A DNA stretch of 32,766 bases from Clostridiales bacterium. Its GTDB lineage: Bacteria > Bacillota > Clostridia > Christensenellales > Pumilibacteraceae. The notes beneath the pieces are model-generated. The model was not told the DNA's origin. It saw only the letters and a program-made list of their open reading frames with translations, and ran no database searches. Made by a program: the position numbers and the translations under genes. Where the stretch lies: NCBI GenBank assembly GCA_022508465.1, contig JAFLVB010000010.1, positions 1 to 32,766 of the forward strand, read 5' to 3'. Positions 17,724-27,195 of the stretch are shown piece after piece (positions within the stretch are counted from its first letter, which is position 1; each line of letters begins with the position of its first letter).

Positions 17724-19913
17724 CTACTCCTTATCAGAAGAGTGCTTTTTTATCCTAAGCCACACAACCATGCCGGCGGTTATTATAAGTGCAACCAGTA
17801 CAAATGTCACAAGCAGACCCGCCCAAATCGCAACTTCGTAAAGAGCTATCATCCAGTAAATTACCATAGAGATAATATACGACGAGGCAAACCACCAAGC
17901 AACGGTTATCCAAAAACCTTTTTTGGTACTTTCGCCCTTAGCGGTTGCAACGGCAGCCATGCACGGCAATGTAAAGAGGTTGTATGCCGCAAATGCGAAG
18001 ATGCCCGCAACCGAAAGTCCGATTGTTCCTTCGGTAAGCCCGAACACCGCACAAGTTGCTACAACGTCCTCTTTTGCGATAAGACCTGTGATGGTGGCAA
18101 CCGAATACTTCCAGCCATCCTCACCTATCGCCCAGCCGAGCGGATAAAAGATATACTGCAAACCTCTACCCACATCGGCGAGTATGCTCTCTTCTATGTC
18201 GACCATGCCTGTCCAGAACGCCCAGGAGAAGTTGGACAAGAACCACAACACTACGGTTGAAGCTGCAATGATAGTTGCCGCCTTGTATACATAATGCTTA
18301 AACTTTTCCCAAAGGTGCGCCATCAAATTCTTAAACTGCGGCGCGTGATATGCGGGCAGCTCCATAATAAACGGCGGGATTTCGTTGCTTTTGCTAAACA
18401 GCTTCATTATAAGCGCCGAAACTATCGCTATCACTATTCCGAGCAAATATATGCCGAATACGAATAAGTCGCCTAAGATGCCGCCGAGCACTGCTACGCC
18501 TGCGAGCATTGCCCATATGGGTGCTTTTGCGCCGCACGAAAAGCAAATAGACAGTCTTATAGTGCGGTCGCGTTCCTGCTCGTTTTGGAGCGTTCTTGCC
18601 GCCATCATTGCGGGAACCGAGCAGCCAAAGCCCATAAGCATGGGGATAAACGCCTTACCCGACAGCCCGATTTTACGGAACGCTCTGTCCATAATAAATG
18701 CTACACGTGCCATATATCCGCTGTCTTCCAAAATGGAGATAAAGAGAAAGAGCAGCAGTATCTGGGGTATAAAAGACGCAACCGCGCCAACGCCACCGAT
18801 AAGTCCGTCGATAATTAGCGATGCGTACCAAGTACCATCCGGCAAAACACGTCCCAAAAGCGCCCCCAGGTAGTCAAAAACGAATCCAACCCAGCTTTGC
18901 AGGAACACGCCGAGCGACGGAATACCGCCGAGTGCCTCGCCTTCGTAACCCATTCCGGTAAAGAAGTTGATTGCACCTTCGCTCTTTATTTCAAGACCGA
19001 AGATTGCGTTTAGAAACAGCAAGTCTTCGCTGAACACAAAGTGGAACACGGCAAACATTATTACCAAAAAGAGCGGTATTGCCCACACCCTGTGTGTCAT
19101 AACCTTGTCGATTTTGTCCGACTTAGTCATGCCTTGCTTTTTTGCCCTAACGACTGTCGGAGTAAAGTGCTTGGATATGTAGTCGTAACGCCTGTCCGCA
19201 ATCACCGCCTCGTAGTCGCCCTCAAATTCGTCGCCTATCTTAGCCTTAAGCTCTACAGCTATCTTGTTAGCCTCGGGATGGGCCGCAACTTCAAGCTCGT
19301 CGCCCTCAATTAGCTTGATTGCATGAAAGAGCTTGCTTTCAAGGTCATTAGGCAATGCTTCGTTTACTTTATCTATAATTGGCCCCACTATGCTTTCTTG
19401 CAGCACGGTAGTGCTGTTACGCCCGCATTTTGCCACCCCATATGCCACTTTCATAAGCTCGTCGGTGCCTTGCTTTTTTAAGGCGCTTATTTCGACAATG
19501 GGTACCCCCAGTCTATTACTTAGTTCTTTTATATTGATCTTGTCGCCGTTTGCCTTAACCGCATCTATCATATTGAGTGCGACGATTACCGGCACATCTA
19601 TCTCGAGGATTTGCGTTGTAAGATACAAGTTGCGCTCGAGGTTGGTCGCGTCCACTATGTTAATAACGCACTCGGGTTTTTCGTCCAAGATAAAGTTACG
19701 CGTTACGACCTCCTCGGGAGTATACGGCGAAAGCGAATATATGCCGGGCAGGTCGACTATTTGAACCTTTTCGCTTAGCTTTTTGTATGTACCTTCGCGC
19801 TTGTCTACCGTTACGCCAGGCCAGTTTCCGACGTGCGCTGTTGAACCCGTAAGCGTGTTGAATAGCGTCGTCTTGCCGCTGTTGGGGTTGCCGGCAAGAG
19901 CAAATTTAATCAT
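17724..19913 (-). CDS. feoB: Ferrous iron transport protein B
   Basis: N-terminal G domain 'ALAGNPNSGKTTLFNTLTGSTAHVGNWPGVTVDKREG' and 'DLPGIYSLSPYTPEEVVTRNFI'; core 'MARVAFIMDRAFRKIGLSGKAFIPMLMGFGCSVPAMMAARTL'. 729 aa. Confidence 0.97.
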   Translation of the reverse strand: MIKFALAGNPNSGKTTLFNTLTGSTAHVGNWPGVTVDKREGTYKKLSEKVQIVDLPGIYSLSPYTPEEVVTRNFILDEKPECVINIVDATNLERNLYLTTQILEIDVPVIVALNMIDAVKANGDKINIKELSNRLGVPIVEISALKKQGTDELMKVAYGVAKCGRNSTTVLQESIVGPIIDKVNEALPNDLESKLFHAIKLIEGDELEVAAHPEANKIAVELKAKIGDEFEGDYEAVIADRRYDYISKHFTPTVVRAKKQGMTKSDKIDKVMTHRVWAIPLFLVIMFAVFHFVFSEDLLFLNAIFGLEIKSEGAINFFTGMGYEGEALGGIPSLGVFLQSWVGFVFDYLGALLGRVLPDGTWYASLIIDGLIGGVGAVASFIPQILLLFLFISILEDSGYMARVAFIMDRAFRKIGLSGKAFIPMLMGFGCSVPAMMAARTLQNEQERDRTIRLSICFSCGAKAPIWAMLAGVAVLGGILGDLFVFGIYLLGIVIAIVSALIMKLFSKSNEIPPFIMELPAYHAPQFKNLMAHLWEKFKHYVYKAATIIAASTVVLWFLSNFSWAFWTGMVDIEESILADVGRGLQYIFYPLGWAIGEDGWKYSVATITGLIAKEDVVATCAVFGLTEGTIGLSVAGIFAFAAYNLFTLPCMAAVATAKGESTKKGFWITVAWWFASSYIISMVIYWMIALYEVAIWAGLLVTFVLVALIITAGMVVWLRIKKHSSDKE

Positions 19914-20142
19914 TGCCTACCTCCATCAAGATGGTCTGCGCCTCACTCTTGCGCAGCGAAAGCTCATATCCTCTTAGCGTTACCTCGATAGGGTCGCCGA
20001 GCGGAGCAACCTTACGCAGCAAAATTTCCACATTGGGAGTAACGCCCATATCAAAGAGGCGACGTTTGATTTTACCGTCCGCAGCAATTTTCTTGACAAC
20101 GCCAGACTGCCCTACCGCGAACTCACTTAAATATTTTTCCAT
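19906..20142 (-). CDS. feoA: Ferrous iron transport protein A
   Basis: 78-aa SH3-like FeoA pattern 'LSEFAVGQSGVVKKIAADGKIKRRLFDMGVTPNVEILLRKVAPLGDPIEVTLRGYELSLRKSEAQTI'; overlaps the feoB start; RBS AAAGGAAGG. Confidence 0.93.
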   Translation of the reverse strand: MEKYLSEFAVGQSGVVKKIAADGKIKRRLFDMGVTPNVEILLRKVAPLGDPIEVTLRGYELSLRKSEAQTILMEVGND

Positions 20143-20160
20143 TTTTGCCTTCCTTTATCA

Positions 20161-20267
20161 GTTCGCCATTGCGAACCACCTAATATCAATAACAGTTCGC
20201 ATTAGCGAACTACGACATTATATTACACTAAAAATATAATTATGTCAAGCAGTTAGCGGGGGCGAAC
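20161..20267 (-). promoter_or_regulatory. feoA promoter region with three GTTCGC-N4-GCGAAC inverted repeats
   Basis: IR1 GTTCGCcattGCGAAC 20161-20176; IR2 GTTCGCattaGCGAAC 20195-20210; IR3 GTTAGCggggGCGAAC 20252-20267 (one mismatch). Between IR2 and IR3 on minus: TTGACA (plus 20243-20248) and TATAAT/TAATAT (plus 20217-20225). Confidence 0.8.
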
Positions 20268-20359
20268 TAAAAATTTTTTAATTTTTTTAAGTTTTATCTT
20301 TGCAAAGAATTATGACTATAAAAATCCGTATATTCTCAAAAAAACTTATAAAAAAACAA

Positions 20360-20388
20360 TTTACTTTTTATATAGAATGTGCTACAAT
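20360..20388 (+). promoter_or_regulatory. Sigma-A-like promoter for the HD-GYP gene
   Basis: TTTACT (20360-20365), 17-bp spacer, TACAAT (20383-20388). Confidence 0.6.
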
Positions 20389-20438
20389 AATATATGAAGA
20401 AATATCGTTTTAGGGACTTCAACGAAGGAGAAGCGATT

Positions 20439-21617
20439 ATGAATCAAAAAAACAGCATTCAAGATGAAACAGCGAGGTTACATTTTAAGACAATCAACCG
20501 CGATATGATTATAGGCTGGATGATTATTGTCGTAGCTCTGCTGGCTACATACACGGTGGAATTCATAAAGGATGGAATAACGTTGACGTATTTACTCGCC
20601 ATCGTGCCCATTGCAGTTATCCCCTTGCTCATCGCGGTAATCATCTACTGCAAGAAGCCTGATTGGCAGAGGCTGTGCTACTACATCGTACCGGGCTACT
20701 TCGTGATGTACTTATTCGTAATGATCACGGGGAAAACGAGCATGGTGTTTACATACATACTGCCGATGTTGTCGCTTTTGACACTATACCACCACCCCAA
20801 ATTGATTCTTTGTACCGGCATAGCCGCGCTCCTTATCAATATTGTCTCGATTATAGTAAGGTATAATTCAGGACTACTTGATATAACAAACAGCAAGGAC
20901 GCAGAGATTCAGATCGCACTTATCTTACTGTGCTTTGGTGGATGTTATTTCGCTTCCAGGCTGTACGACAGCATTACCAAAAAGAACTATGAATATCTTA
21001 AAACTGTCGATGAGAAGAACGAGCGCATACAGGCCTTGTCGTTGCAGACTCTAACCACCATGGCGAACATGATCGATGCAAAGGACTCTTACACCGAGGG
21101 CCACTCGCGCAGAGTGTCCACCTATGCTGTCCAACTCGCCGAAGCTATGGGATTTAGCCCGGAAGAGGTCGAAAACATCCGCAAAATAGCACTACTCCAT
21201 GACATAGGCAAGATCGGCGTCCCCGATGGAATCCTCAATAAGCCGGGACGCTTGACAGACGAAGAGTTTAACATAATGAAGGGCCACTCCAGCATTGGCG
21301 GCGACATAATCAAAAACATCAAGACAGTCCCAGGGCTACACGACAGCGTGCTCTATCACCATGAGCGCTATGACGGCAAGGGCTATCCCGCCGGACTCAA
21401 GGGCGAGGATATCCCGTATATCGCAAGGATAATCGCGGTGGCGGACGCCTTCGACGCAATGACGAGCGACCGAGTTTACCGCACACGACTAAGCAATGAC
21501 CAAGTGCTGTCCGAACTCGAAAAAGGCTCGGGCTCGCAATTCGACCCTGATATTTCGCACAAAATGCTCGATCTAATCCATGAGGGGACAATTAAAGTCT
21601 CCGACCTCCCCTCGTGA
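20439..21617 (+). CDS. Membrane HD-GYP domain protein, putative c-di-GMP phosphodiesterase
   Basis: Several N-terminal TM segments; HD-GYP signatures 'YTEGHSRRVSTYA', 'ALLHDIGKIGVPDGILNKPGRLTDEEF', 'YHHERYDGKGYPAGLKGEDIP'. The start at 20439 has RBS GAAGGAG. The track start at 20394 lies at the predicted transcription start. Confidence 0.92.
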   Translation: MNQKNSIQDETARLHFKTINRDMIIGWMIIVVALLATYTVEFIKDGITLTYLLAIVPIAVIPLLIAVIIYCKKPDWQRLCYYIVPGYFVMYLFVMITGKTSMVFTYILPMLSLLTLYHHPKLILCTGIAALLINIVSIIVRYNSGLLDITNSKDAEIQIALILLCFGGCYFASRLYDSITKKNYEYLKTVDEKNERIQALSLQTLTTMANMIDAKDSYTEGHSRRVSTYAVQLAEAMGFSPEEVENIRKIALLHDIGKIGVPDGILNKPGRLTDEEFNIMKGHSSIGGDIIKNIKTVPGLHDSVLYHHERYDGKGYPAGLKGEDIPYIARIIAVADAFDAMTSDRVYRTRLSNDQVLSELEKGSGSQFDPDISHKMLDLIHEGTIKVSDLPS

Positions 21618-21770
21618 GCGACATTTGGCAAATAAAACTATTACTATCGGTGCATACGATAAGTAAAAGCGTCCATTGACGGCAAGGTTTACTCTGACAA
21701 TCCACATAGATACGTGGTGCGTAACGACTTTGCAACACTATTAATATTAAATAATTCAAGGTAGGCGTAA

Positions 21771-22667
21771 ATGAAATACGGAAAAAAACAAATTATATTT
21801 TCCTCAGCGTGTTTAGTCGCAGCGATAGCGCTTGCGATATTTACCGTTTACGCCTGGTTCACCACCAACGAAAAAGTTAGGTCCGACGGCATAAACGCCA
21901 GTATAGTTTCTGGCGATGTGCTAAGCTTTGACGTCACCTACTACAACCTTACTTACCATGCTCCATCCAAAGACGAAAACAAAGAGCTTTACTACAAAGT
22001 CGAGGACAAAGTAGATCGCTATAAATTTGACAAAGATGACGACGAGGAAGAGGAAAGCGAAGCACCGATCATGCCCGACTACAGACCCGATTTTGGCCTG
22101 TACAACGAAACTACCGCCGTACTGATGGATATCCAAATCACCTTCGCTAAAACCGGCAACTTTTATCTAAAGCTCAACACAACGTCGAACGAAGTATATA
22201 ATAGCTCAAGTTTTAAAAAATACATTGAAGACAACAATCTTTCCAATGTAGTTTATTTTCAGGAAGTGCTCGTGGACGACAATAATAGTAACGATTTCCC
22301 GCTTACTACTAGCAGTGACGATTTCAAACTTAGTAAAGGAAGCCAATTCACCCTAAAGGCACCGGAATATAGCTTTTTAACAAAAGACAATGATATCTAT
22401 AATTATTTTGATGGCTTAGAGGACAGTAAAAAGAAGGATCCTTCCATCGAATTTCGCGGCGATACTGCGAAAAACTATATAGTGCCAACCGCAACCGGGA
22501 AAGAAACCGTTTATCATTTCTACTACATTATGGACTACATCCCGGATCAAATCACCTCGCTGTATTCACTTTTGCTTCACTTCTTCTCCGACGAGACTGA
22601 GCTTACTCTGAGTACCCCGATTATATTTCGATACGATATGCTATTTGAAATAGGAAAAAATAATTAA
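21771..22667 (+). CDS. Exported protein with SipW-cognate-type N-terminus, 298 aa
   Basis: N-terminus GKKQIIFSSACLVAAIALAIFTVYAWFTTNEKVRSDGINASIVSGDV. An acidic insert follows (DKDDDEEEESEAP). Confidence 0.75.
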   Translation: MKYGKKQIIFSSACLVAAIALAIFTVYAWFTTNEKVRSDGINASIVSGDVLSFDVTYYNLTYHAPSKDENKELYYKVEDKVDRYKFDKDDDEEEESEAPIMPDYRPDFGLYNETTAVLMDIQITFAKTGNFYLKLNTTSNEVYNSSSFKKYIEDNNLSNVVYFQEVLVDDNNSNDFPLTTSSDDFKLSKGSQFTLKAPEYSFLTKDNDIYNYFDGLEDSKKKDPSIEFRGDTAKNYIVPTATGKETVYHFYYIMDYIPDQITSLYSLLLHFFSDETELTLSTPIIFRYDMLFEIGKNN

Positions 22668-22679
22668 AGAGGAAACACT

Positions 22680-25600
22680 ATGACCAAGAAAATAGGCTTT
22701 AAAACATTTAGTTTAGTATTTGCGCTGTTTGTTGCCGTATATGCAACCGGCGTGGCTTTTGCTTGGTTTATTCAACAACGCTATAAATTGGATATTCTCG
22801 GCCACTCCCTAGGCGCATACTTTGCCTATGGTGATGGCACTGGTACCAAACTAAAGAAGAGTGATCACACACCCTGGGACCCCGATAATGATGAGTGGTC
22901 CGACTGGGATATATCCACAGGTCCATTTGGTATAACAAACAGCTCCCATATGTTCAACCTTGCTTGGCTGCAAACCACCGGACTTTTCAACGAAGAAGAT
23001 TCGAGACGCAACAAAGACATAATCTATCATTTTGAGCTTGCTAATGACATAGATATGACGATAGGCAAAAAAATCGTAGTCCTCCCCCCTATCGGTAATG
23101 CGGAATATCCATTCATAGGCGTTTTTAACGGCAAGGGCTATGCAATAAGCAATCTTGTAATCTCAACTAATAAAAATGTACTTTTCGGCAACTTTGCAGC
23201 TGATAAATACAAGTTTTCCAATGCTGTAGGTCTTTTCGGCAATACGGCAAATTCAAAAGAATACCAAAAATACCAAAAAGAATCAGCCGCCGCTCAAGAA
23301 GGCGACGAGGAATATAAAAAATATCAAGCCTCGATATCCAACTTTATTTTGGTAAATCCCACCGTTGAAGTTGCTCTAAAAGGAGCTGCCGGCGTAAACA
23401 CAGAATACGCGAGTAATGATGACCGTCCGGAGGAGAAAAACAAAAAGGGCGTCGGACTTGCAGTCGGCTATGTTGGCGAAGATGTTAAAGTCCAATCCAT
23501 TGGCGTCTATGGCGGTGCCCTTGCCGTAAGGAGAGGCAACTATCAAACCTACAATAGCATAATCGGCATAATCGACCCCAAAACACTGGAAAACAACACA
23601 GACATTTTTGGTTCGGGTGTAGGCGGAGAAAATCCGGGTAACTATTTCGGCAATACGTTAAATACCAGCAGTTTGATAGCACGTCTTGAAGAGATAGCGA
23701 AGGTAAAGTACGATGCGAATGGCAATTCCATTCCAAGTTCCTGGATGCTCCCTGCCGTGACTAATTCAAACGGCCAATGGTCACCGGGAGTGGGTGAAAA
23801 GCTTGCCTTTGCAGCGGATGGCATCGTCAAATTTGATTCCAAACCCTACGAAGTAGTTGCAAGGGACAATACGGGATACCTCCTCGGCAATAAAACAGAG
23901 ATACAAAATTTAACAATAAAGTTTACAGCTCCGCTTAAGTCGGTAGACTTAGTCTACGTCGATGACGCTACGGGTGAGAGGCTTGATTCCGATTACTTTG
24001 AGGGCAACCGCGTAACGCCCAACTGGATATATACGCAGCCTAATGATTGGAAGAACTCTAACTATCAGTCAAGTTTCGGCTTTGCTCCCATTGATCCGAC
24101 AACTTTTGCTAAGCTTCCCCCCAAAATTAGAGCTCTTGTAAACTATGAGGCAGGCCAAACAATAGACAACTTTACTGGCGTGCAAGTGCAGACAAACTCT
24201 TGGAATGAAATTGGGGCCAGCAGCACTATCCCTCGTGGTGATATTTGGGGAGACCCGGAGAAATCAGAACAAAATCAATGGTCTTATTTCGGACAGATAT
24301 CCTGGAACGGCCAAACGTATGGCAGTGGTCTTAAATCCGCAGACGGCACACCCGTGGATGAACACGGGCACAGCTACCACACCGACGGTACTCTCGTCGA
24401 CCGCTATAATTATATACTCAACGACGACCATATTTACTTTGAAACCAACCATTCTTACTATATAGGTAACGTGGACGGATGGAGTACTCCTGTATATGCT
24501 CTTGATTCAAGCGGTCGTGCAATTAACAATGAAACCGGCCCAACTTACTACTACTATATCGACGGGAATTTGATTGACGTAATAGACGGAAAAAATTATC
24601 TGTTTTATTTCGTCGACGGTGAAAAGCGCTACATCAGTGCACTCGACGGCTTCCGCGAGCCCATATACGGAGTTGACTCTGAGGGCTACGCACTCAAAGA
24701 AAACGGAGTAGATAGGTTTGATGTAACTGACTTCTACGAGGTGGTCAATGGTTTCTATAGGCGCGCAGACGGCACCTATGTTATAGGAACGTCCGGGTGG
24801 GAGCACGAGCCGCCAATTTACTTCATTGACCCCAACGGCTACGCTTTAACCGCTGCAATTGATAACGGCGGCATGTATTATATAAACCCCGAAGTATATC
24901 AACCCGGCGTATATCAAAAGACGGGCGGATCACTTCTGTATTACGACATCAACGGCAACCCAATGATATTCGTAGGTGGTCAGTATATCAGTATCGGTCC
25001 CAATGACTTTGATGACAACGATTATGCAATAAACTCAAACGGGTGTTACTACACCGCTACGGCAGACGTTTATTTGAAGAATATAAACGGCACCTGGTAT
25101 TACGTGGACGCAGATGGCAAAAGGATTATAAACGATAACGGAAGATACGTTACGCCTTACGGTTTTGATGCAAACAATCATGCAATAACCGAAGAGGGCT
25201 ATTATTACGACGCTACTGATAATAATATGTTCTACCATTATATTAACGGTAGATATTATAAAATACAGAAGTCTGGCGATATTTGGTCGTACGTTATCAA
25301 TGGCCGCTCAATGACAGTCAGAAAGGTAGGCATAATAAACGGAACGGGCTACGCCATGTATAACGACGAGTGGTATTACACTTCGGATCCAACCGTATAT
25401 GAAGACTTGAAAGGTTACTATCTACACAACAAAGACGGCGAATTCGACGGATATATTTTGTATGACAAACAAGACTGGGAATACAAGGATGTAGCATTTT
25501 TTGGCAATGACGGTATATTATACGCCAACGATGGTATTAGTGGGAATTACGTAAAGGGTGATTATTACACCGATAAAAATGGTTACGTAATAACGACCGA

Positions 25601-26858
25601 GGGCGCCTATGCTCTCGACGGAAATAACAATATTACGGGCGAAAAAATACCCTATCACATTGACAATAACGGAAATCTTACCTATGACCCGGATGGGAAC
25701 AATCAATATAAGCAAGTGACAGTATCAGTTACAAGCGGTTGGATTCATGAATATACGTTTAAAGCTAATAACAGTGCTAATACTGATACTTATAATCAAC
25801 CTTATCCCAAAATCATTATAGAGGCAACCTCCAGTATCCCATTCGCAAGTCCGATTATTGAATCCAATCCCAATTCGATTTATTTAAAGCAGGCAGCCGG
25901 TTCGTCTGATTATAGTGACAGAGTTCAGGCAACCCGCGCCAGTTCTGATCATGATTACGTAAAGGTTAAAACTGCCGATAGCACCAAAAGACCAATGGGT
26001 GTTACTTATACTGCTAAAGATGATTATTTTGGTCAATTCTATCGCATGACGGGAGGTGTCGCTCTTCCCAATAACGGTATCTGGTTCAAACCCTCACAGG
26101 CAGGTGTGATTAGATTTGTAATGTATGCCACAGAATTCGATCAAGCCTTTACGTTATTTAAACTAGAAAGGCCGATACACGCCGATGGGTCGGCTTCCTT
26201 CGACAACGATAGTATTAAAATGACCGCAGTCTTAATGCAGAGATTACCGGCGTACGTTATGTTTTATTATGAATGGGCGGTGTCACAAGCCGACATTGAG
26301 GCCGGCAACGTAGAGTTTGTAATTTTTGGTGGCACCAATTACACACCTTATCTTCTCTATCTTGACCTTGGTGCAAGTGCGCTTAACGGCGACGGCGAGG
26401 AATCTGGCAATGGCGATGCAATAGTTAAGTTTATCGACTTTATATATAACAATACTTATATAGAGCAAGATCCAAACTCAACTAACTACGGTAAATTTAT
26501 CTATGATCCAACAAGGAATACATACATTCCCACAGGCGTAAGACTTAGCTTTAATGACACGGACGAAAATTCCGTGCACACAGTCACCTCTTACTACTTC
26601 CGTCAAGAGCAGCTGCCCGATAGCTCCGGTCAACCCGATAGTAACGGCTACACAATCTACGCCCAATATAAATCATCCAACAAAGACCATTATGAGCTTG
26701 TCCAACTAGATCCAAAAAGCGACAACAGTGCGTCTCCCGAAATGGCAAAGATTACTATTACTACAAAGGACGATGATGTTTCCATCACCCAATCCGGCAT
26801 CGTCATACCAGATCCTTTCGTTATTCCGGACTTTATTCACCCACTATCTAATAACTAA
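22680..26858 (+). CDS. Large Tyr-rich repetitive surface protein, 1392 aa
   Basis: N-terminus KKIGFKTFSLVFALFVAVYATGVAFAWFIQQRYKL. GLUG-like segment 'LANDIDMT....PFIGVFNGKGYAISNLVI......GLFGNT'. Degenerate repeats 'PVYALDSSGRAI', 'PIYGVDSEGYAL', 'PIYFIDPNGYAL', 'YGFDANNHAI', 'YYTDKNGYVI'. 12 bp downstream of the previous gene; RBS AAAGAGG. Confidence 0.85.
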   Translation: MTKKIGFKTFSLVFALFVAVYATGVAFAWFIQQRYKLDILGHSLGAYFAYGDGTGTKLKKSDHTPWDPDNDEWSDWDISTGPFGITNSSHMFNLAWLQTTGLFNEEDSRRNKDIIYHFELANDIDMTIGKKIVVLPPIGNAEYPFIGVFNGKGYAISNLVISTNKNVLFGNFAADKYKFSNAVGLFGNTANSKEYQKYQKESAAAQEGDEEYKKYQASISNFILVNPTVEVALKGAAGVNTEYASNDDRPEEKNKKGVGLAVGYVGEDVKVQSIGVYGGALAVRRGNYQTYNSIIGIIDPKTLENNTDIFGSGVGGENPGNYFGNTLNTSSLIARLEEIAKVKYDANGNSIPSSWMLPAVTNSNGQWSPGVGEKLAFAADGIVKFDSKPYEVVARDNTGYLLGNKTEIQNLTIKFTAPLKSVDLVYVDDATGERLDSDYFEGNRVTPNWIYTQPNDWKNSNYQSSFGFAPIDPTTFAKLPPKIRALVNYEAGQTIDNFTGVQVQTNSWNEIGASSTIPRGDIWGDPEKSEQNQWSYFGQISWNGQTYGSGLKSADGTPVDEHGHSYHTDGTLVDRYNYILNDDHIYFETNHSYYIGNVDGWSTPVYALDSSGRAINNETGPTYYYYIDGNLIDVIDGKNYLFYFVDGEKRYISALDGFREPIYGVDSEGYALKENGVDRFDVTDFYEVVNGFYRRADGTYVIGTSGWEHEPPIYFIDPNGYALTAAIDNGGMYYINPEVYQPGVYQKTGGSLLYYDINGNPMIFVGGQYISIGPNDFDDNDYAINSNGCYYTATADVYLKNINGTWYYVDADGKRIINDNGRYVTPYGFDANNHAITEEGYYYDATDNNMFYHYINGRYYKIQKSGDIWSYVINGRSMTVRKVGIINGTGYAMYNDEWYYTSDPTVYEDLKGYYLHNKDGEFDGYILYDKQDWEYKDVAFFGNDGILYANDGISGNYVKGDYYTDKNGYVITTEGAYALDGNNNITGEKIPYHIDNNGNLTYDPDGNNQYKQVTVSVTSGWIHEYTFKANNSANTDTYNQPYPKIIIEATSSIPFASPIIESNPNSIYLKQAAGSSDYSDRVQATRASSDHDYVKVKTADSTKRPMGVTYTAKDDYFGQFYRMTGGVALPNNGIWFKPSQAGVIRFVMYATEFDQAFTLFKLERPIHADGSASFDNDSIKMTAVLMQRLPAYVMFYYEWAVSQADIEAGNVEFVIFGGTNYTPYLLYLDLGASALNGDGEESGNGDAIVKFIDFIYNNTYIEQDPNSTNYGKFIYDPTRNTYIPTGVRLSFNDTDENSVHTVTSYYFRQEQLPDSSGQPDSNGYTIYAQYKSSNKDHYELVQLDPKSDNSASPEMAKITITTKDDDVSITQSGIVIPDPFVIPDFIHPLSNN

Positions 26859-26870
26859 GATCTTTAACCA

Positions 26871-26900
26871 AAAAAACCTCGCTCCCCGCGAGGTTTTTTT
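26871..26900 (+). terminator. Rho-independent terminator after the 1392-aa surface protein
   Basis: AAAAAACCTCGC-TCCCC-GCGAGGTTTTTTT, perfect arms and T run; 13 bp after the stop codon. Confidence 0.9.
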
Positions 26901-26965
26901 GATTAATATTGACCTCTAAAAAAGCTCCCACCTGCCGAAGGCATCGAGGGGAAAGCCTATTTTTT

Positions 26966-27044
26966 ACGGTTGGAGGCTGCTATCCCACTCTCTCCTATAC
27001 AAAACAACGGTTGGAGGCTACATCCCACACTCCTAAACAAAACA
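26966..27044. repeat. Two-unit imperfect tandem repeat (about 40 bp each) in an intergenic region
   Basis: acggttggaggctgctatcccactctctcctatacaaaaca / acggttggaggctacatcccacactcctaaacaaaaca. Confidence 0.75.
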
Positions 27045-27052
27045 ATGGATTC

Positions 27053-27105
27053 AACTCCGCGGCGTTCGCTTCGCTCGGCTGAGTGTGCCACCCTCCCCCT
27101 GCTAA
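27053..27105. repeat. Dispersed intergenic repeat element, copy 2
   Basis: caactccgcggcgttcgcttcgctcggctgagtgtgccaccctccccct; shares the CTCGGCTNAGnnTG core with the other copies. Confidence 0.55.
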
Positions 27106-27170
27106 GCAAACTTAGTTCGCTTTTATCTGCTATACATTAGGAGGAGGACCAATAAGGTCACATACGTCCA

Positions 27171-27195
27171 CACCCCCGCGGAAGTCGCGGGGGTG
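27171..27195. other. Strong 10-bp GC hairpin in the convergent intergenic region
   Basis: CACCCCCGCG-GAAGT-CGCGGGGGTG, followed on plus by CTCTTTTGT (a weak T tract). Located just 3' of the minus-strand gene ending at 27216. Confidence 0.7.

Noticed and set aside
17742-18873. Plus-strand ORFs opposite feoB (17742-18260, 18385-18873)
   Set aside because: Antisense to unambiguous feoB.
20161-20267. LexA/DinR SOS box
   Set aside because: Gram-positive LexA sites are CGAAC-N4-GTTCG. Here the arms are in the opposite order (GTTCGC-N4-GCGAAC), and the adjacent genes are iron transport.
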